NCBI GenBank assembly: GCA_029204225.1
Contig: CM055106.1
Span: 15,068,393 to 15,132,392, forward strand
Length of the DNA stretch: 64,000 nucleotides
Reading direction: 5' to 3'
Source: Diphasiastrum complanatum
Taxonomy: Eukaryota > Streptophyta > Lycopodiopsida > Lycopodiales > Lycopodiaceae
Shown: piece after piece, positions 32,180 to 43,300 of the stretch
Layout: each line of letters opens with the position of its first letter
Numbering within the stretch: position 1 is the first letter of the stretch
The notes under the pieces: generated by a model
The model's input: only the letters and a program-made list of their open reading frames with translations
Told to the model about the DNA's origin: nothing
Databases searched by the model: none
Program-made: the position numbers and the translations under genes

Positions 32180-33622
32180 AATGACAAGAGTGCGCGCATC
32201 GATCCGATATCGTTAGGACGAGATTGAAATTTGTCGCGAGCACACGTCAGAAGTGACTGATATCGATTCAGCGCACCTGAATGAATCCGACCATGCACTG
32301 TTTGGGAAGGCATACGTCGATTCGATATCGCGAGATAGAAAGAAAACAAAAAGACTAGTGAGTTCAGAATAAAAGATCACGGAATCAAAATATGGCAAGT
32401 GGTGCCCATATTTATAGCCAATTCTTGTTGATCACAACCATACAATTGTCAAATAACGAATAGAGAAACACAGCTTATATTTATCTACCAATCAGAGTGA
32501 GACAAATTTGTACCTATGTCGGAATACATTAACTAGTCTATCACTAGATTCGATGAATCATCATTAGCCCTGACCCTAGAATATGTGCCTGCACCGGAAT
32601 ACATTAAATATTCAATCAGTAGCCTCCTTGAATAATCATTAAACAAATAATAAACAAATGATAAATGGACATCATTGAAAAATATGTAGAGGAGAATTAT
32701 TACAATTTCTCGTCCTATTTAAGCACCGTAAAGACGAGATTTTTTCTTTTGAAATAATGTTCATTCAGAACATTTTCATTAGTCGTTCATAATGTGATCC
32801 AATATAATTTTTTTGTGTATCAGATATCGGATCAGCGCGCCTGACAGAAGATGGTTATTCTCCATTCGGACTGTGCGCGTCGAATCGCTATTGTAAGAAC
32901 AACAATATTTTTAAAATTTTGAGAACTATTGGACCCCATTATGCATGATCAAAGCTTGATTCAGGAGACTCTTCATACTGTCCAAAATTACACATAATCT
33001 ATCGAGTCAAACTTTGATCATTCATATTCCATCCAATATCGGTTCAGCACACAAGAATAGCACCTCTAGTTTTCACATGCTATATATGCGCATCGATTAG
33101 CTATCGGACGAAATACTAGCTTTTGGAATTTTCAAAAATCATAATGATTGGATATAAAAAAGGTCAGATATTTATAGCTTAACCTTGTCAATTTCAGCAA
33201 TAAATTGTAGATGTGACCATACTTTAGTTGGAATTATTTCTGATTTATTCTATATCGACTAATCATTTTGATGATAGCTGGATATTTAGTTTGATTTGAT
33301 TGACAAGCCTCAGAGTAATCATCATCGTGATCCGAACCTCGGACATCCAGCCCACCACGTTTGCAATCATTTCGGATTTTCTCTATATATACTGATGGAC
33401 GACGTTGAGATTTTTTTGGTTAAAGTTCTTACAGCTCTCTACATCCACGTAATATCGATTCAGTGCACTCGAAACAAACTTCCTACGATCCGCTATTACT
33501 CGCACACGCCCATCCGCTACCAGCTATTGGTTTGGTTGAGCTCAGGTATCGGTTCGACACGCTCAACCTGACTTTTGATCTGGGTTCTCCTTCATCCTAC
33601 GCTGATCCGATATTGAACATTA
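32180..33622. promoter_or_regulatory. Divergent intergenic region of Y with iterated ATATCGATTCAGCGCG motifs
   Basis: Counterpart of 14,150-15,260. Motif copies occur near 32,192, 32,262, 32,316, 32,822, 32,873, 33,036, 33,090, 33,446, 33,548 and 33,601, in both orientations. Common cores are GATATCG(A/G)TTCAGCGC and GCGCGTCGAATCGCTATT. It separates the acidic-tail gene from the H3-like gene start. Confidence 0.65.
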
Positions 33623-33739
33623 ATGGCACAGACCAAGCAAACAACACGAGGCCACCTTGGTGGAATACCAATCTCAGGAGCGAGTCAAGGAAATCCACCA
33701 CCACCACCTCGTCCACCACCACTTTGTCAAAATATTGAA
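33623..33739 (+). pseudogene. N-terminal tail of an H3-like gene in element Y, truncated
   Basis: ATG at 33,623 starts MAQTKQTTRGHLGG, which matches the canonical H3 tail start (ARTKQTARKSTGG) at 8 of 13 positions, keeping Lys4 and Arg8 but not Lys9. A glycine/serine stretch and PPPPPRPPP follow, parallel to the Pro-rich tail of the X copy. The homology ends at about 33,725-33,740, where minus-strand copia gag sequence begins, so the histone fold is missing. Confidence 0.8.
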
Positions 33740-34716
33740 AAATCTATCTAATGTTGTGAGTATGGGTCCTAAAAATGCCAAAGATGAATTAAGCTCTTTT
33801 GGCTTAGTAAAGACCCATCTTAGAATTAGATATTCAAGGTAGGTAGAAGTAGAAACTCGAGCTACCATAGGAATTGCCATTTGTACTTTACATGCCACAT
33901 TTAATGCATGAAAAGATTATGTGGCACAATTAGACATAGTGAGGTGGCTTGGATAAGTCTAGATAGCTTCTTGCGAAGTTCATTAGTCACATTCATTACA
34001 ACAATATCCATCAACTCATTCACCTCAAAGGAGAGACTCTATTCTCACCTTCCAAGTTGAATAGCTGTTTGAGGTAAGCCTATCATTGCCCTCCAACATG
34101 AAGCCTCCATTTGTAGCCATGTCGCAATGATTTGATCTTCTCTTTCAACCTATTCCAATGCACTTAGAACTCTCTTGAAAGTCAACAAATGATTTCAAGA
34201 AGAAATCACAAAGATATGGAACGTCTCAAAATCTCTTTCTTGCACAAAACTAGCAAATCCAACACATAGAATTGATGACACTTGATCAACACCTGATCAA
34301 CCTACAATATTATGAACTTTTGCACTTTCTAGGATTGAAACCACTCTTGAAAAGTCCAGCAAATTCAAACACAAGAGATCCAATCAATTTTAGGGTTTCC
34401 AGAGTACACAAAAATTGAATCATATACATTCTACATGCAAAAGCTAGAAACTTGATATCAAATCTTGAAGAATGTCCTAAGACATTTCATATGCATCAAA
34501 ACTTGCCACAATCCAACAAGCTAGTGTGAAATAAGCCTACTACAAGTAAATTGCCTTAAATTGAGTTTTGGATTACAAAAATCCCATTCTACACATGAAA
34601 AATGCTTGATTTTGACGAGGAATCACTCTAGCATGTTCTAAAATTGGTGACACCTCCAAATCACTCACTAGAATTGGTTTCTCCTCCAAATAGCCTACAA
34701 CGAAGCTCTGATACCA
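33740..34716 (-). pseudogene. copia gag/leader remnant with PBS
   Basis: Minus-strand sequence from the PBS side. GCTCTGATACCA at 34,705-34,716 is the complement of the canonical PBS TGGTATCAGAGC. Further down are gag-like codons such as EVNELMDIVV, TNELRKKLSRLIQ and the end KPKELNSSLAFLGPILTTLD. Stops are frequent. The rest of the element is cut off by element Y. Confidence 0.7.
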
Positions 34717-35381
34717 TGTGAAGATAATCATATCATAAAGGTCTAATTAAGCCCTTTTGATCTTTGGCTTAGTAGAAAAGCACATCTAGCACCATTAACA
34801 ATGTAGAAATCATGCATCTACTACACATAGAAGATGTAAACTCAATAAGAACTTGACAAAATCACTTAAGTATGATAATTTACTGTTGTTGTCCATACAA
34901 TGGCTGTAAAATAGTAGTACTCACACGTGTGGATCCATAACATAAAAAAAATAGCATTCTACACACAAGATTTCAGTATATCACCACCAAGATGCAAAAA
35001 TGGATGTAGAAACCCAAAGACATATCTGGGCCATAAGAATGCATGAGAGAAGAAGGAGAGAAATGAAATGCTCCTATGCTTGTAGCCTATATATAACAGC
35101 CCCTTGCCCTATTTGAATGTCCTTGCCCAAGCTTATCAACTTATGGACAGTTCTAGATCTCTTCCAAATCCTAGATCTAACATGACTAGATATAACAACC
35201 AATTGGAGTAGGTCTACATGCGACCTTATCAACATGCCTAAGTTTTCAAACATAGGAATTCAACTATCCTTAGGCCTTACTAACTTTGTAAAGTCTATCT
35301 CTAGGTTTAAAATGCATATTGGCTAAAATTGCCAAATAAACTTAACATGATAAATCTCAAACTAGTTGACAATTTCTCACA
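34717..35381 (-). repeat. copia 5' LTR, 665 bp, adjacent to an intact PBS
   Basis: It runs from TGTGAAGATAATC to GACAATTTCTCACA. The minus strand contains a TATA-like GTTATATATAGG (near 35,095) and the CACACGTGTG core (near 34,922). It is the reference for the LTR group seen at 594, 9,596, 12.7, 54.4 and 56.6 kb. Confidence 0.88.
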
Positions 35382-35544
35382 ACGCCGATCGTGTGAAACC
35401 ACCCTTAGGTAAGTTCATAACCTGTTTCTCAAAAACCCATGTTACCTTTTGAGCATGAAACATGTAAAATATTGGACACGACATATGATAAGTGTGTCAA
35501 AATGTGCTAGTACGTTTAACTATCATTCATAAAGGTTATTTTGT

Positions 35545-35676
35545 CACTAATGCAAATAATAATAATAAATAATAGACCCAACGGGGTTGGCTCAACTGGT
35601 TAGCTTGGCATCCAAAGTTTCTTTGGTCCCAGGTTCGAGCCTCCCCTTGGAAACCAAGAAGCACTAATGCAAATAA
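35545..35676 (+). mobile_element. tRNA-derived SINE with 15-bp target-site duplication
   Basis: A body of about 100 bp (35,560-35,661) carries an A-box-like TGGCTCAACTGGTTAG and a B-box GGTTCGAGCCTCC about 35 bp later, the internal RNA polymerase III promoter of tRNAs. CACTAATGCAAATAA flanks it on both sides (35,545-35,559 and 35,662-35,676). There is no anticodon arm of a functional tRNA. Confidence 0.85.
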
Positions 35677-36765
35677 AACATATGTATACGTCATGATTGA
35701 AATACCTTCGTTGATCTATAGTGTTCAAGGTTTGAATTATGCGATACCAGATCTGTATTTGAGTATAGCCCTTATGTTTTTAAAATAATCTTAGGATTGC
35801 CATAAGTAAAAGGATTATGATCCCTGCTCGATGAGGCTCCAAGGCACGCGCACACACGTGCGGTGCCTTTGGGCCCGGGGCAATCAGGAGGTGCCATGTA
35901 GCCGTCGGTGCCCGGCCTACCTGTTGTAAAGCTACCTTTACAAGCTTTACTTCCGGCGCCATCGGCACCAGCTATGTCCCCGGCGCCAGCAGCGCCCCTG
36001 CTGCTCCCGGCGCCACTGTGACCAGAATCCAGCCGGCGCCAAGTTTCTATGGCTGAAAATCTTTGATCGGTTCTAGCGGAGTCCAGAGAGCTCAAATCGA
36101 TGTGCAATCACCTCACACGATCTAGGCATGATTAAAGGAAGCCTGGGGATCAATAAAATCTAGAGAGAGAAAATGACTTTCTAGAAAGAGAAAATACTAG
36201 AGAGAGAAAAACGTGCTTTACCAGCTTGGGTAGAGTGCTTGGTATGAGGGGGGTTGCCGAATCACACCAATACTATAGGGGAGTGCGGGTTGCGACTCAG
36301 GACGAGCTCCAACCAAGTCTCAGTCTCCCTTGCTGGAATGTTGTCATGGCTCTCGCCTTGGCATGCTAGCGCCCCGGAGACTAGGGTCGGTCACACACTT
36401 GAAATGTAACCTTCTCAGATTTATCAATAAAGTGGGATTTTCCTCAAACTGACTCTAATTACCTTCTGGGTTTCAGTGTTCGGTAAAAGCGCCAGTTGTA
36501 AGGCTGCTTCCAAATTTTTAAGTTGGCACTGAGGGTCGTATCCCGGGACGCCAGTGGTATGCCGTCGGGACCATTCGGTCCGTGGCACCAGCGGTATGCT
36601 GTCGGAACCATTTGGTCCCGAAACTGGTTGTTTCCATATCTGTCGCGGCTTGTGGTTCTGAGTGTTCCTTGCATGAACGTGAATGGGTGAAGCTCTTGGG
36701 GAACGGGCTCAAGGCTGGAAAACTAAGTCGTGGTTCTCGGCTCCCTTTGGGATGCCTGCGCTACA

Positions 36766-39700
36766 TGTGGTATCACAGCCGACTGGCCGGTCAGCTATGC
36801 GGATCTCACGGAAATGGCCATGGTTTGGAGTTCATCAAGACAACTGTTGTGCAAGGTATTGCCCACAGTGTAAGCACGGGTGCGTCCACGGTCGGGGTGG
36901 TTGCCAGAACGGGGGACTTGATGAGTCAAAGTGCTGCCCTTGAGGTGTAAGCACGATCAGTTCTCGCGATTTGGGCCTGGCGCTATCTGCACGTAGGACA
37001 GATGAGGCAGTGTGCGGCCATTAGGTTGGTGTAAGCACGGTCTGTGCCTTGTGGGGTGCAGGGCGACATATTCGAACTGTACGGGTTAACCATTGATACA
37101 GAGATGCTGCTCGAATTCGGGTGTAAAGCACGGGTGGTTAGCTGTCGGTGCGGGATAGCTGCCGATCGTTTAGCTATAAGGGACCAAAAAGTGGTGGGGC
37201 GTGACTGAGGCAATGTGTTGCTTAATGGTGAAAGCACGGATAGTTGGAGGGGTGTCCTATGTGGACTAATTCTGTGATCGATTTGTATGGGCGCGGCCAG
37301 GCAAAGGTTCGTTGGTAGGACCATCTCAAAGGGGGACCTTGTCTTTGTTACTTGTTAGTAAACCTGCCTGAGTGTCTTACTTGTATGTATTCGTGGTGAG
37401 TCTTAGTACTCATGCTTTGCCTGGTTTGCATGATTGCTTGTGATACAAGGAGCTGATGGCTCGAGAAGGAACCTTTCTTTTGAAGGCTGATACCATCAAA
37501 CAAAGAGGACTACAGAATCTGTGGGGCGGATTTGCAGTTCAAGTACTCGCACGTGAACGGCAACGAAACGACTCAATGTTTGCAAAGGATGGATGGCTAG
37601 CCTGTTTCTTGGGTTAGTTTCATTTTGCGACAACGCCCACCAAGACGCAAGCATAAAGTCAAAAGTTGGAAAGGGCAATTTCAGGGGAAATCTTCTATGG
37701 AGCAGTTGGTCTTCATTTTGGGACGGCCACCTTCGGAACTGAAACTCACTGAGCGTGGGTGATATCCAGTATCAGTTGGGTTTTTCCTCAAAGGGGAAAG
37801 ACTAGGATCCTCTTCAGAGATTGGCAACAAGTTGGATCGAGCCATAATCCTAGCAGATGGGAAGCAAAGTGTTGGAAAGGTCTTTTGTCCGAAGAACTCT
37901 ACTTAAATTCGATCGGCTGATTTTATAAGTGGAGGGGGACTATCACACACACCTCTCTCTTTGGGCAGATTTTGAATGAAAGTTGATCAAAACGGGGGCA
38001 AATTCAAGGTGACCTAGCCATACTCACACGAGGAGACTGGCGAACTTTGGACCTAATAAGTTGACAAGTTTTTGTTGTGGAAAGGCAAGTTTGTTATAGG
38101 CTTTCTTTGGACCAGCAATGATGAGGAAACATATGAGTACGCTGGCTCGAGAAGGAACCTTTTCTTTTGAAGGCTGATACCATCAAACAAAGAGGACTAC
38201 AGAATCTGTGGGGCGGATTTGCAGTTCGAGTACTCGCACGTGAACGGCAACGAAACGACTTAATGTTTGCAAAGGATGGATGGCTAGCCTGTTTCTTGGG
38301 TTAGTTTCATTTGCGACAACGACCAGCAGATGCAAGCAGGAAGTCAAAAGTTGGAAAGGGCAATTTCAGGGAGATCTTCTATGGAGCAGTTGGTCTTCAT
38401 TTTGGGACGGCCACCTTTGGAACTGAAACTCACTAAGCATGGGTGATATCCAGAATCTGTGGGGCGGATTTGCAGTTCAAGTACTCGCACGTGAACGGCA
38501 ACGAAACAACTCAATGTTTGCAAAGGATGGATGGCTAGCCTGTTTCTTGGGTTAGTTTCATTTGCAACAACGCCCACCAGACGCAAGCAGGAAGTCAAAA
38601 GTTGGAAAGGGCAATTTCAGGGGAGATCTTCTATGGAGCAGTTGGTCTTCATTTTGGGACGGCCACCTTCGGAACTAAAACTCACTGAGCGTGGGTGATA
38701 TCCAGTATCAGTTGAGTTTTTCCTCAAAGGGGAAAGACTAGTATCCTCTTCAGAGATTGGCAACGAGTTGGATCGAGCCATAATCCTAGCAGATGGGAAG
38801 CAAAGTGTTGGAAAGGCTTTTTGTCCGAAAAACTCTACTCTAAGTCCGATCAGCTGATTTTATAAGTGGAGGGAACTATCACACACAGCTCTCTCTTTGG
38901 GCAAATTTTGAATGAAAGTTGATCACAATGGGGGCAGATTCAAGGTGACCTAGCCATACTCACACGAGGAGACTGGCGAACTTTGGACCTAATAAGTTGA
39001 CAAGTTTTTGTTGTGGAAAGGAAAGTTTGTTATAGGCTTTCTTTGGACCAGCAATGATGAGGAAACATATGAGTACGCTGGCTTGTGTTACGTGTAAGGC
39101 AGATGATCAATGAAGGAACTGTGAAAGTTGAGTCTTGCATGAGAGACTTGGTATTTCGAACGGACGCTAAGGGACAGTTCGCGTTGAGATCGGACTAGTG
39201 CAACTTTGGGTGCATGTGTCTGATTCAAAGAGAGCTACTTGAAGCCAAGCTCGATGTACACTTCTTGTTTTGACTGTGAGGCAACTGACCAGTGATGGAA
39301 TTGTGAAAGTCAAGTTTTGCGCGACGGACATGGTGTTTCAAACAAACGCGAAGAGATAGTTCGGATGCGGATCAAACTGGTGCGATCCTTTGGCTTTCCA
39401 CGAGGTCAATGGTTTTATTTGGGCTGATTCAAAGAGCTACTTCAAGCTAAGTGAGAGGTGCATTGCGGAGTACTCAATCTTTGCCTACCTTAAAAGGCCA
39501 AGATGGAAAAGTATCAAGATCAGGCTGGGACAAGGAGAGAAATCAAGGTGCAGAAGCAACAAGGAATGGAGTGGACCATAAAGTGGGCAATCAAACGATA
39601 AATCCTTTGGCTCGGGGAGCCCTGATACCTGTGCGGAACTAAACAAATCTGGAGCTCAGGGAGCTCAACACAAAGTGCATCAAGGACAAATCAGGAGCTC

Positions 39701-40034
39701 AAAGGAGTTCCAAAGTTGAAAGTCAAAAGTGACAGGGGCGAACATTTCAAAGAAAGGCCTCTGTCACCAGCTAATAAGGTTTTTGGGTTTTACGAAAGCA
39801 ATATCAAATCCACGCTTCTCCCAGACAAAGATATATTTTCAAGTTGTGTAATCTTTCAGTACAAAGAGCTGAGCCTCCGACTTGTGGTGTGCCAGCTTCA
39901 ATTATAATAAAAAGTGGCTAGTAAATTGAGTACTGTGCCAAGTAGCTTAAATGTATAGTTATTTTAAATGGGAGACACCTTTACTTTAATCTGACATCTG
40001 ATGAGGACATCAGATTTTATAAAGGTGGGGTGGA
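36766..40034 (+). other. Internal domain of element A, non-coding, with internal duplications
   Basis: Only short unconvincing ORFs are found. The block starting GGCTCGAGAAGGAACC at 37,457 recurs at 38,144, and the part from CAGAATCTGTGGGGCGGA occurs three times (37,512, 38,200, 38,451). Element B has this segment once, so duplication happened within A. A segment near 36,870-37,250 carries the TAAGCACGG motif array that is expanded in B. Confidence 0.75.
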
Positions 40035-40349
40035 TGTTGTAAAGCTACCTTTACAAGGTTTACTTCCGGCGCCATCAGCGCCAACTATGTCCCCGACGCC
40101 AGCAGCGCCCCTGCTGCTCCCGGCGCCACTGTGACCAGAATCCAGCCGACGCCAAGTTCCTATGGCTGAAAATCTTTGATCGGTTCTAGCGGAGTCCAGA
40201 GAGCTCAGATCGATGTGCAATCACCTCACACGATCTAGGCATGATTAAAAGAAGCTTGGGGATCAATAAAATCTAGAGACAGAAAATGACTTTCCAAAAA
40301 GAGAAAATCTTAGAGAGAGAAAAACGTGTTTTACCAGCTTGGGTAGAGT

Positions 40350-43300
40350 GCTTGTGTAGCGCAGGCATCCCAAAGGGAGCCGGGAACCACGACTTAGCTT
40401 CCCAGCCTTCAACTCTTGCCATCCGAACCCACTTGACATACAAGCAGCCAACTCGCCAACAACGATCAGACTTAACCAACTTGAAGTTCCGAGGACCAAC
40501 ATTGAGATCCAACCTGGCGCCATGCCAGATCGGGGGTCCCGACGTGGGTGACTTCCCTCCAAGCAAGCCGCCCGACATACATCAAACTTAACCAACTCGA
40601 AGCTTCGTTACAAACGAGTAACATCCATTCCAAGCAAGCGGTCTGACTTACATCAGACTTAACCAACTGAAAGCTTTGTTACAAACGAGTAACATCCATT
40701 CCAAGCAAGCGGTCTGACTTACATCAGACTTAACCAACTGAAAGCTTCGTCACGAGCGCTGGAAGCCAACCTGGCGCCACGCCAGACTGGACAGCCATAA
40801 ACAGGTAACATCCACCCAAGCAAGCCATCCAACTCAACCGACAGGTTAGAGCCCGTTCCCCAAGAGCTTAACCCATTCACGTTCATGCAAGGAACACTCA
40901 GAACCACAAGCCGCGACAGATATGGAAACAACCAGTTCTTGGACCAAATGGTCCCGACAGCATACCGCTGGCGCCACGGACCGAATGGTCCCGACGGCAT
41001 ACCGCTGGCGTCCCGGGATACGACCCTCAGCTATGTGCCAAGTTAAAAATTTTGAAAGCGGCCTTACAACTGGCGCTTTTACCGAACACTGAAACCCAGA
41101 AGGTAATCAGAGTCAGTTTGAGGAAAATCCCACTTTATTGATAAATCTGAGAAGGTTACATTTCAAGTGTGTGACCGACCCTAGTCTCCGGGGCGCTAGC
41201 ATGCCAAGGCGAGAGCCATGACAACATTCCAGCAAGGGAGGCTGAGACTTGGTTGGAGCTCGCCCTGAGTCGCAACCCGCACTCCCCTATAGTATTGGTG
41301 TGATTCGGCACCCCCCCTCATACCAAGCACTCTACCCAAGCTGGTAAAGCATGTTTTTTCTCTCTCTAGGATTTTCTCTTTCTAGAAAGTCATTTTCTCT
41401 CTCTAGATTTTATTGATCCCCAGGCTTCCTTTAATCATGCCTAGATCGTGTGAGGTGATTGCACATCGATCTGAGCTCTCTGGACTTCGCTAGAACCGAT
41501 CAAAGATTTTCAGCCATAGGAACTTGGCGCCGGCTGGATTCTGGTCACAGTGGCGCCGGGAGCGGCGCCGGCGCCGTTGGCGCCGGGAGCAGCAGGGGCG
41601 CTGCTGGCGCCGGGGACATAGCTGGCGCCGATGGCGCCGGAAGTAAAGCTTGTAAAGGTAGCTTTACAACATCCACCCCACCTTTATAAAATCTGATGTC
41701 CTCATCAGATGTCAGATTAAAGTAAAGGTGTCTCCCAATTAAAATTACTATACATTTAAGCTACTTGGCACAGTACTCAATTTACTAGCCACTTTTTATT
41801 AACATTGAAGCTGGCACACCACAAGTCGGAGGCTCAGCTCTTTGTACTGAAAAATTACATAACTTGAAAATATATCTTTGTCTGGGAAAAGCGTAGATTT
41901 GATATCGCTTTCGTAAAACCCGAGAACCTTATTAACTGGTGACAGAGGCCTTTCTTTGAAATGTTCGCCCCTGTCGCTTCTGACTTTCGACTTTGGAACT
42001 CCTTTGAGCTCCTGATTTGTCCTTGATGCACTTTGTGTTGAGCTCCCTGAGCTCCAGATTTGTTCAGTTCCGCACAAGTATCAAGGCTCCCTGAGCCGAA
42101 GGATTTATCGTTTGATTGCACACTTTATGGTCCACTTCGTGCCTTGTTGCTTCTGCACCTTGATTTCTCTCCTTGTCCCAGCCTGATCTTGATACTTTTC
42201 CATCTTGGCTCTTTAAGGTAGGCAAAGATTGAGTACTCCGCAATGCACCTCTCACTTAGCTTGAAGTAGCTCTTTGAATCAGCCCAAATGTAACCATTGA
42301 CCTCGTGGAAAGCCAAAGGGTCGCACCAATTTGATCCGCATCCGAACTATCTCTTCGCGTTTGTTTGAAGCACCATGTCCGTCGCGCAAAACTTGACTTT
42401 CACAATTCCATCACTGGTCAGTTGCCTCACAGTCAAAACAAGAAGTGTACATCGAGCTTGGCTTCAAGTAGCTCTCTTTGAATCAGACACATGCACCCAG
42501 AGTTTGCACTAGTCCGATCTCAACGCGAACTGTCCCTTAGCGTTCGTTCGAAATACCAAGTCTCTCATGCAAGACTCAACTTTCTCAGTTCCTTCATTGA
42601 TCAGCTGCCTTACACGTAACACAAGCCAGCGTACTCATATGTTTCCTCATCATTGCTGGTCCAGAGAAAGCCTATAACAAACTTTCCTTTCCACAACAAA
42701 AACTTGTCAACTTATTAGGTCCAAAGTTCGCCAGTCTCCTCGTGTGAGTATGACTAGGTCACCTTGAATTTGCCCCCATTTTGATCAACTTTAATTCAAA
42801 ATTTGCCCCAAGAGAGAGGTGTGTGTGATAGTTCCCCTCCACTTAATAAATCAGCTGATCGGACTTTAGAGTAGAGTTCTTCGGACAAAAAGCCTTTCCA
42901 ACACTTTGCTTCCCATCTGCTAGGATTATGGCTCGATCCAACTTGTTGCCAATCTCTGAAGAGGATCCTAGTCTTTTCCCCTTTGAGGAAAAACCCAACT
43001 GATACTGGATATCACCCATGCTCAGTGAGTTTCAGTTCCGAAGGTGGCCGTCCCAAAATGAAGACCAACTGCTCCATAGAAGATCTCCCCTGAAATTGCC
43101 CTTTCCAACTTTTGACTTCCTGCTTGCGTCTGGTGGGCGTTGTCGCAAATGAAACTAACCCAAGAAATAGGCTAGCCATCCATCCTTTGCAAACATTGAG
43201 TCGTTTCGTTGTCGTTCACGTGTGAGTACTTGAACTGCAAATCCGCCCCACAGATTCTGTAGTCCTCTTTGTTTGATGGTATCAGCCTTCAAAAGAAAAG

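Noticed and set aside
34705-34716. Possible tRNA gene fragment (GCTCTGATACCA)
   Set aside because: It is the PBS complement of a copia element, directly next to an LTR terminus.
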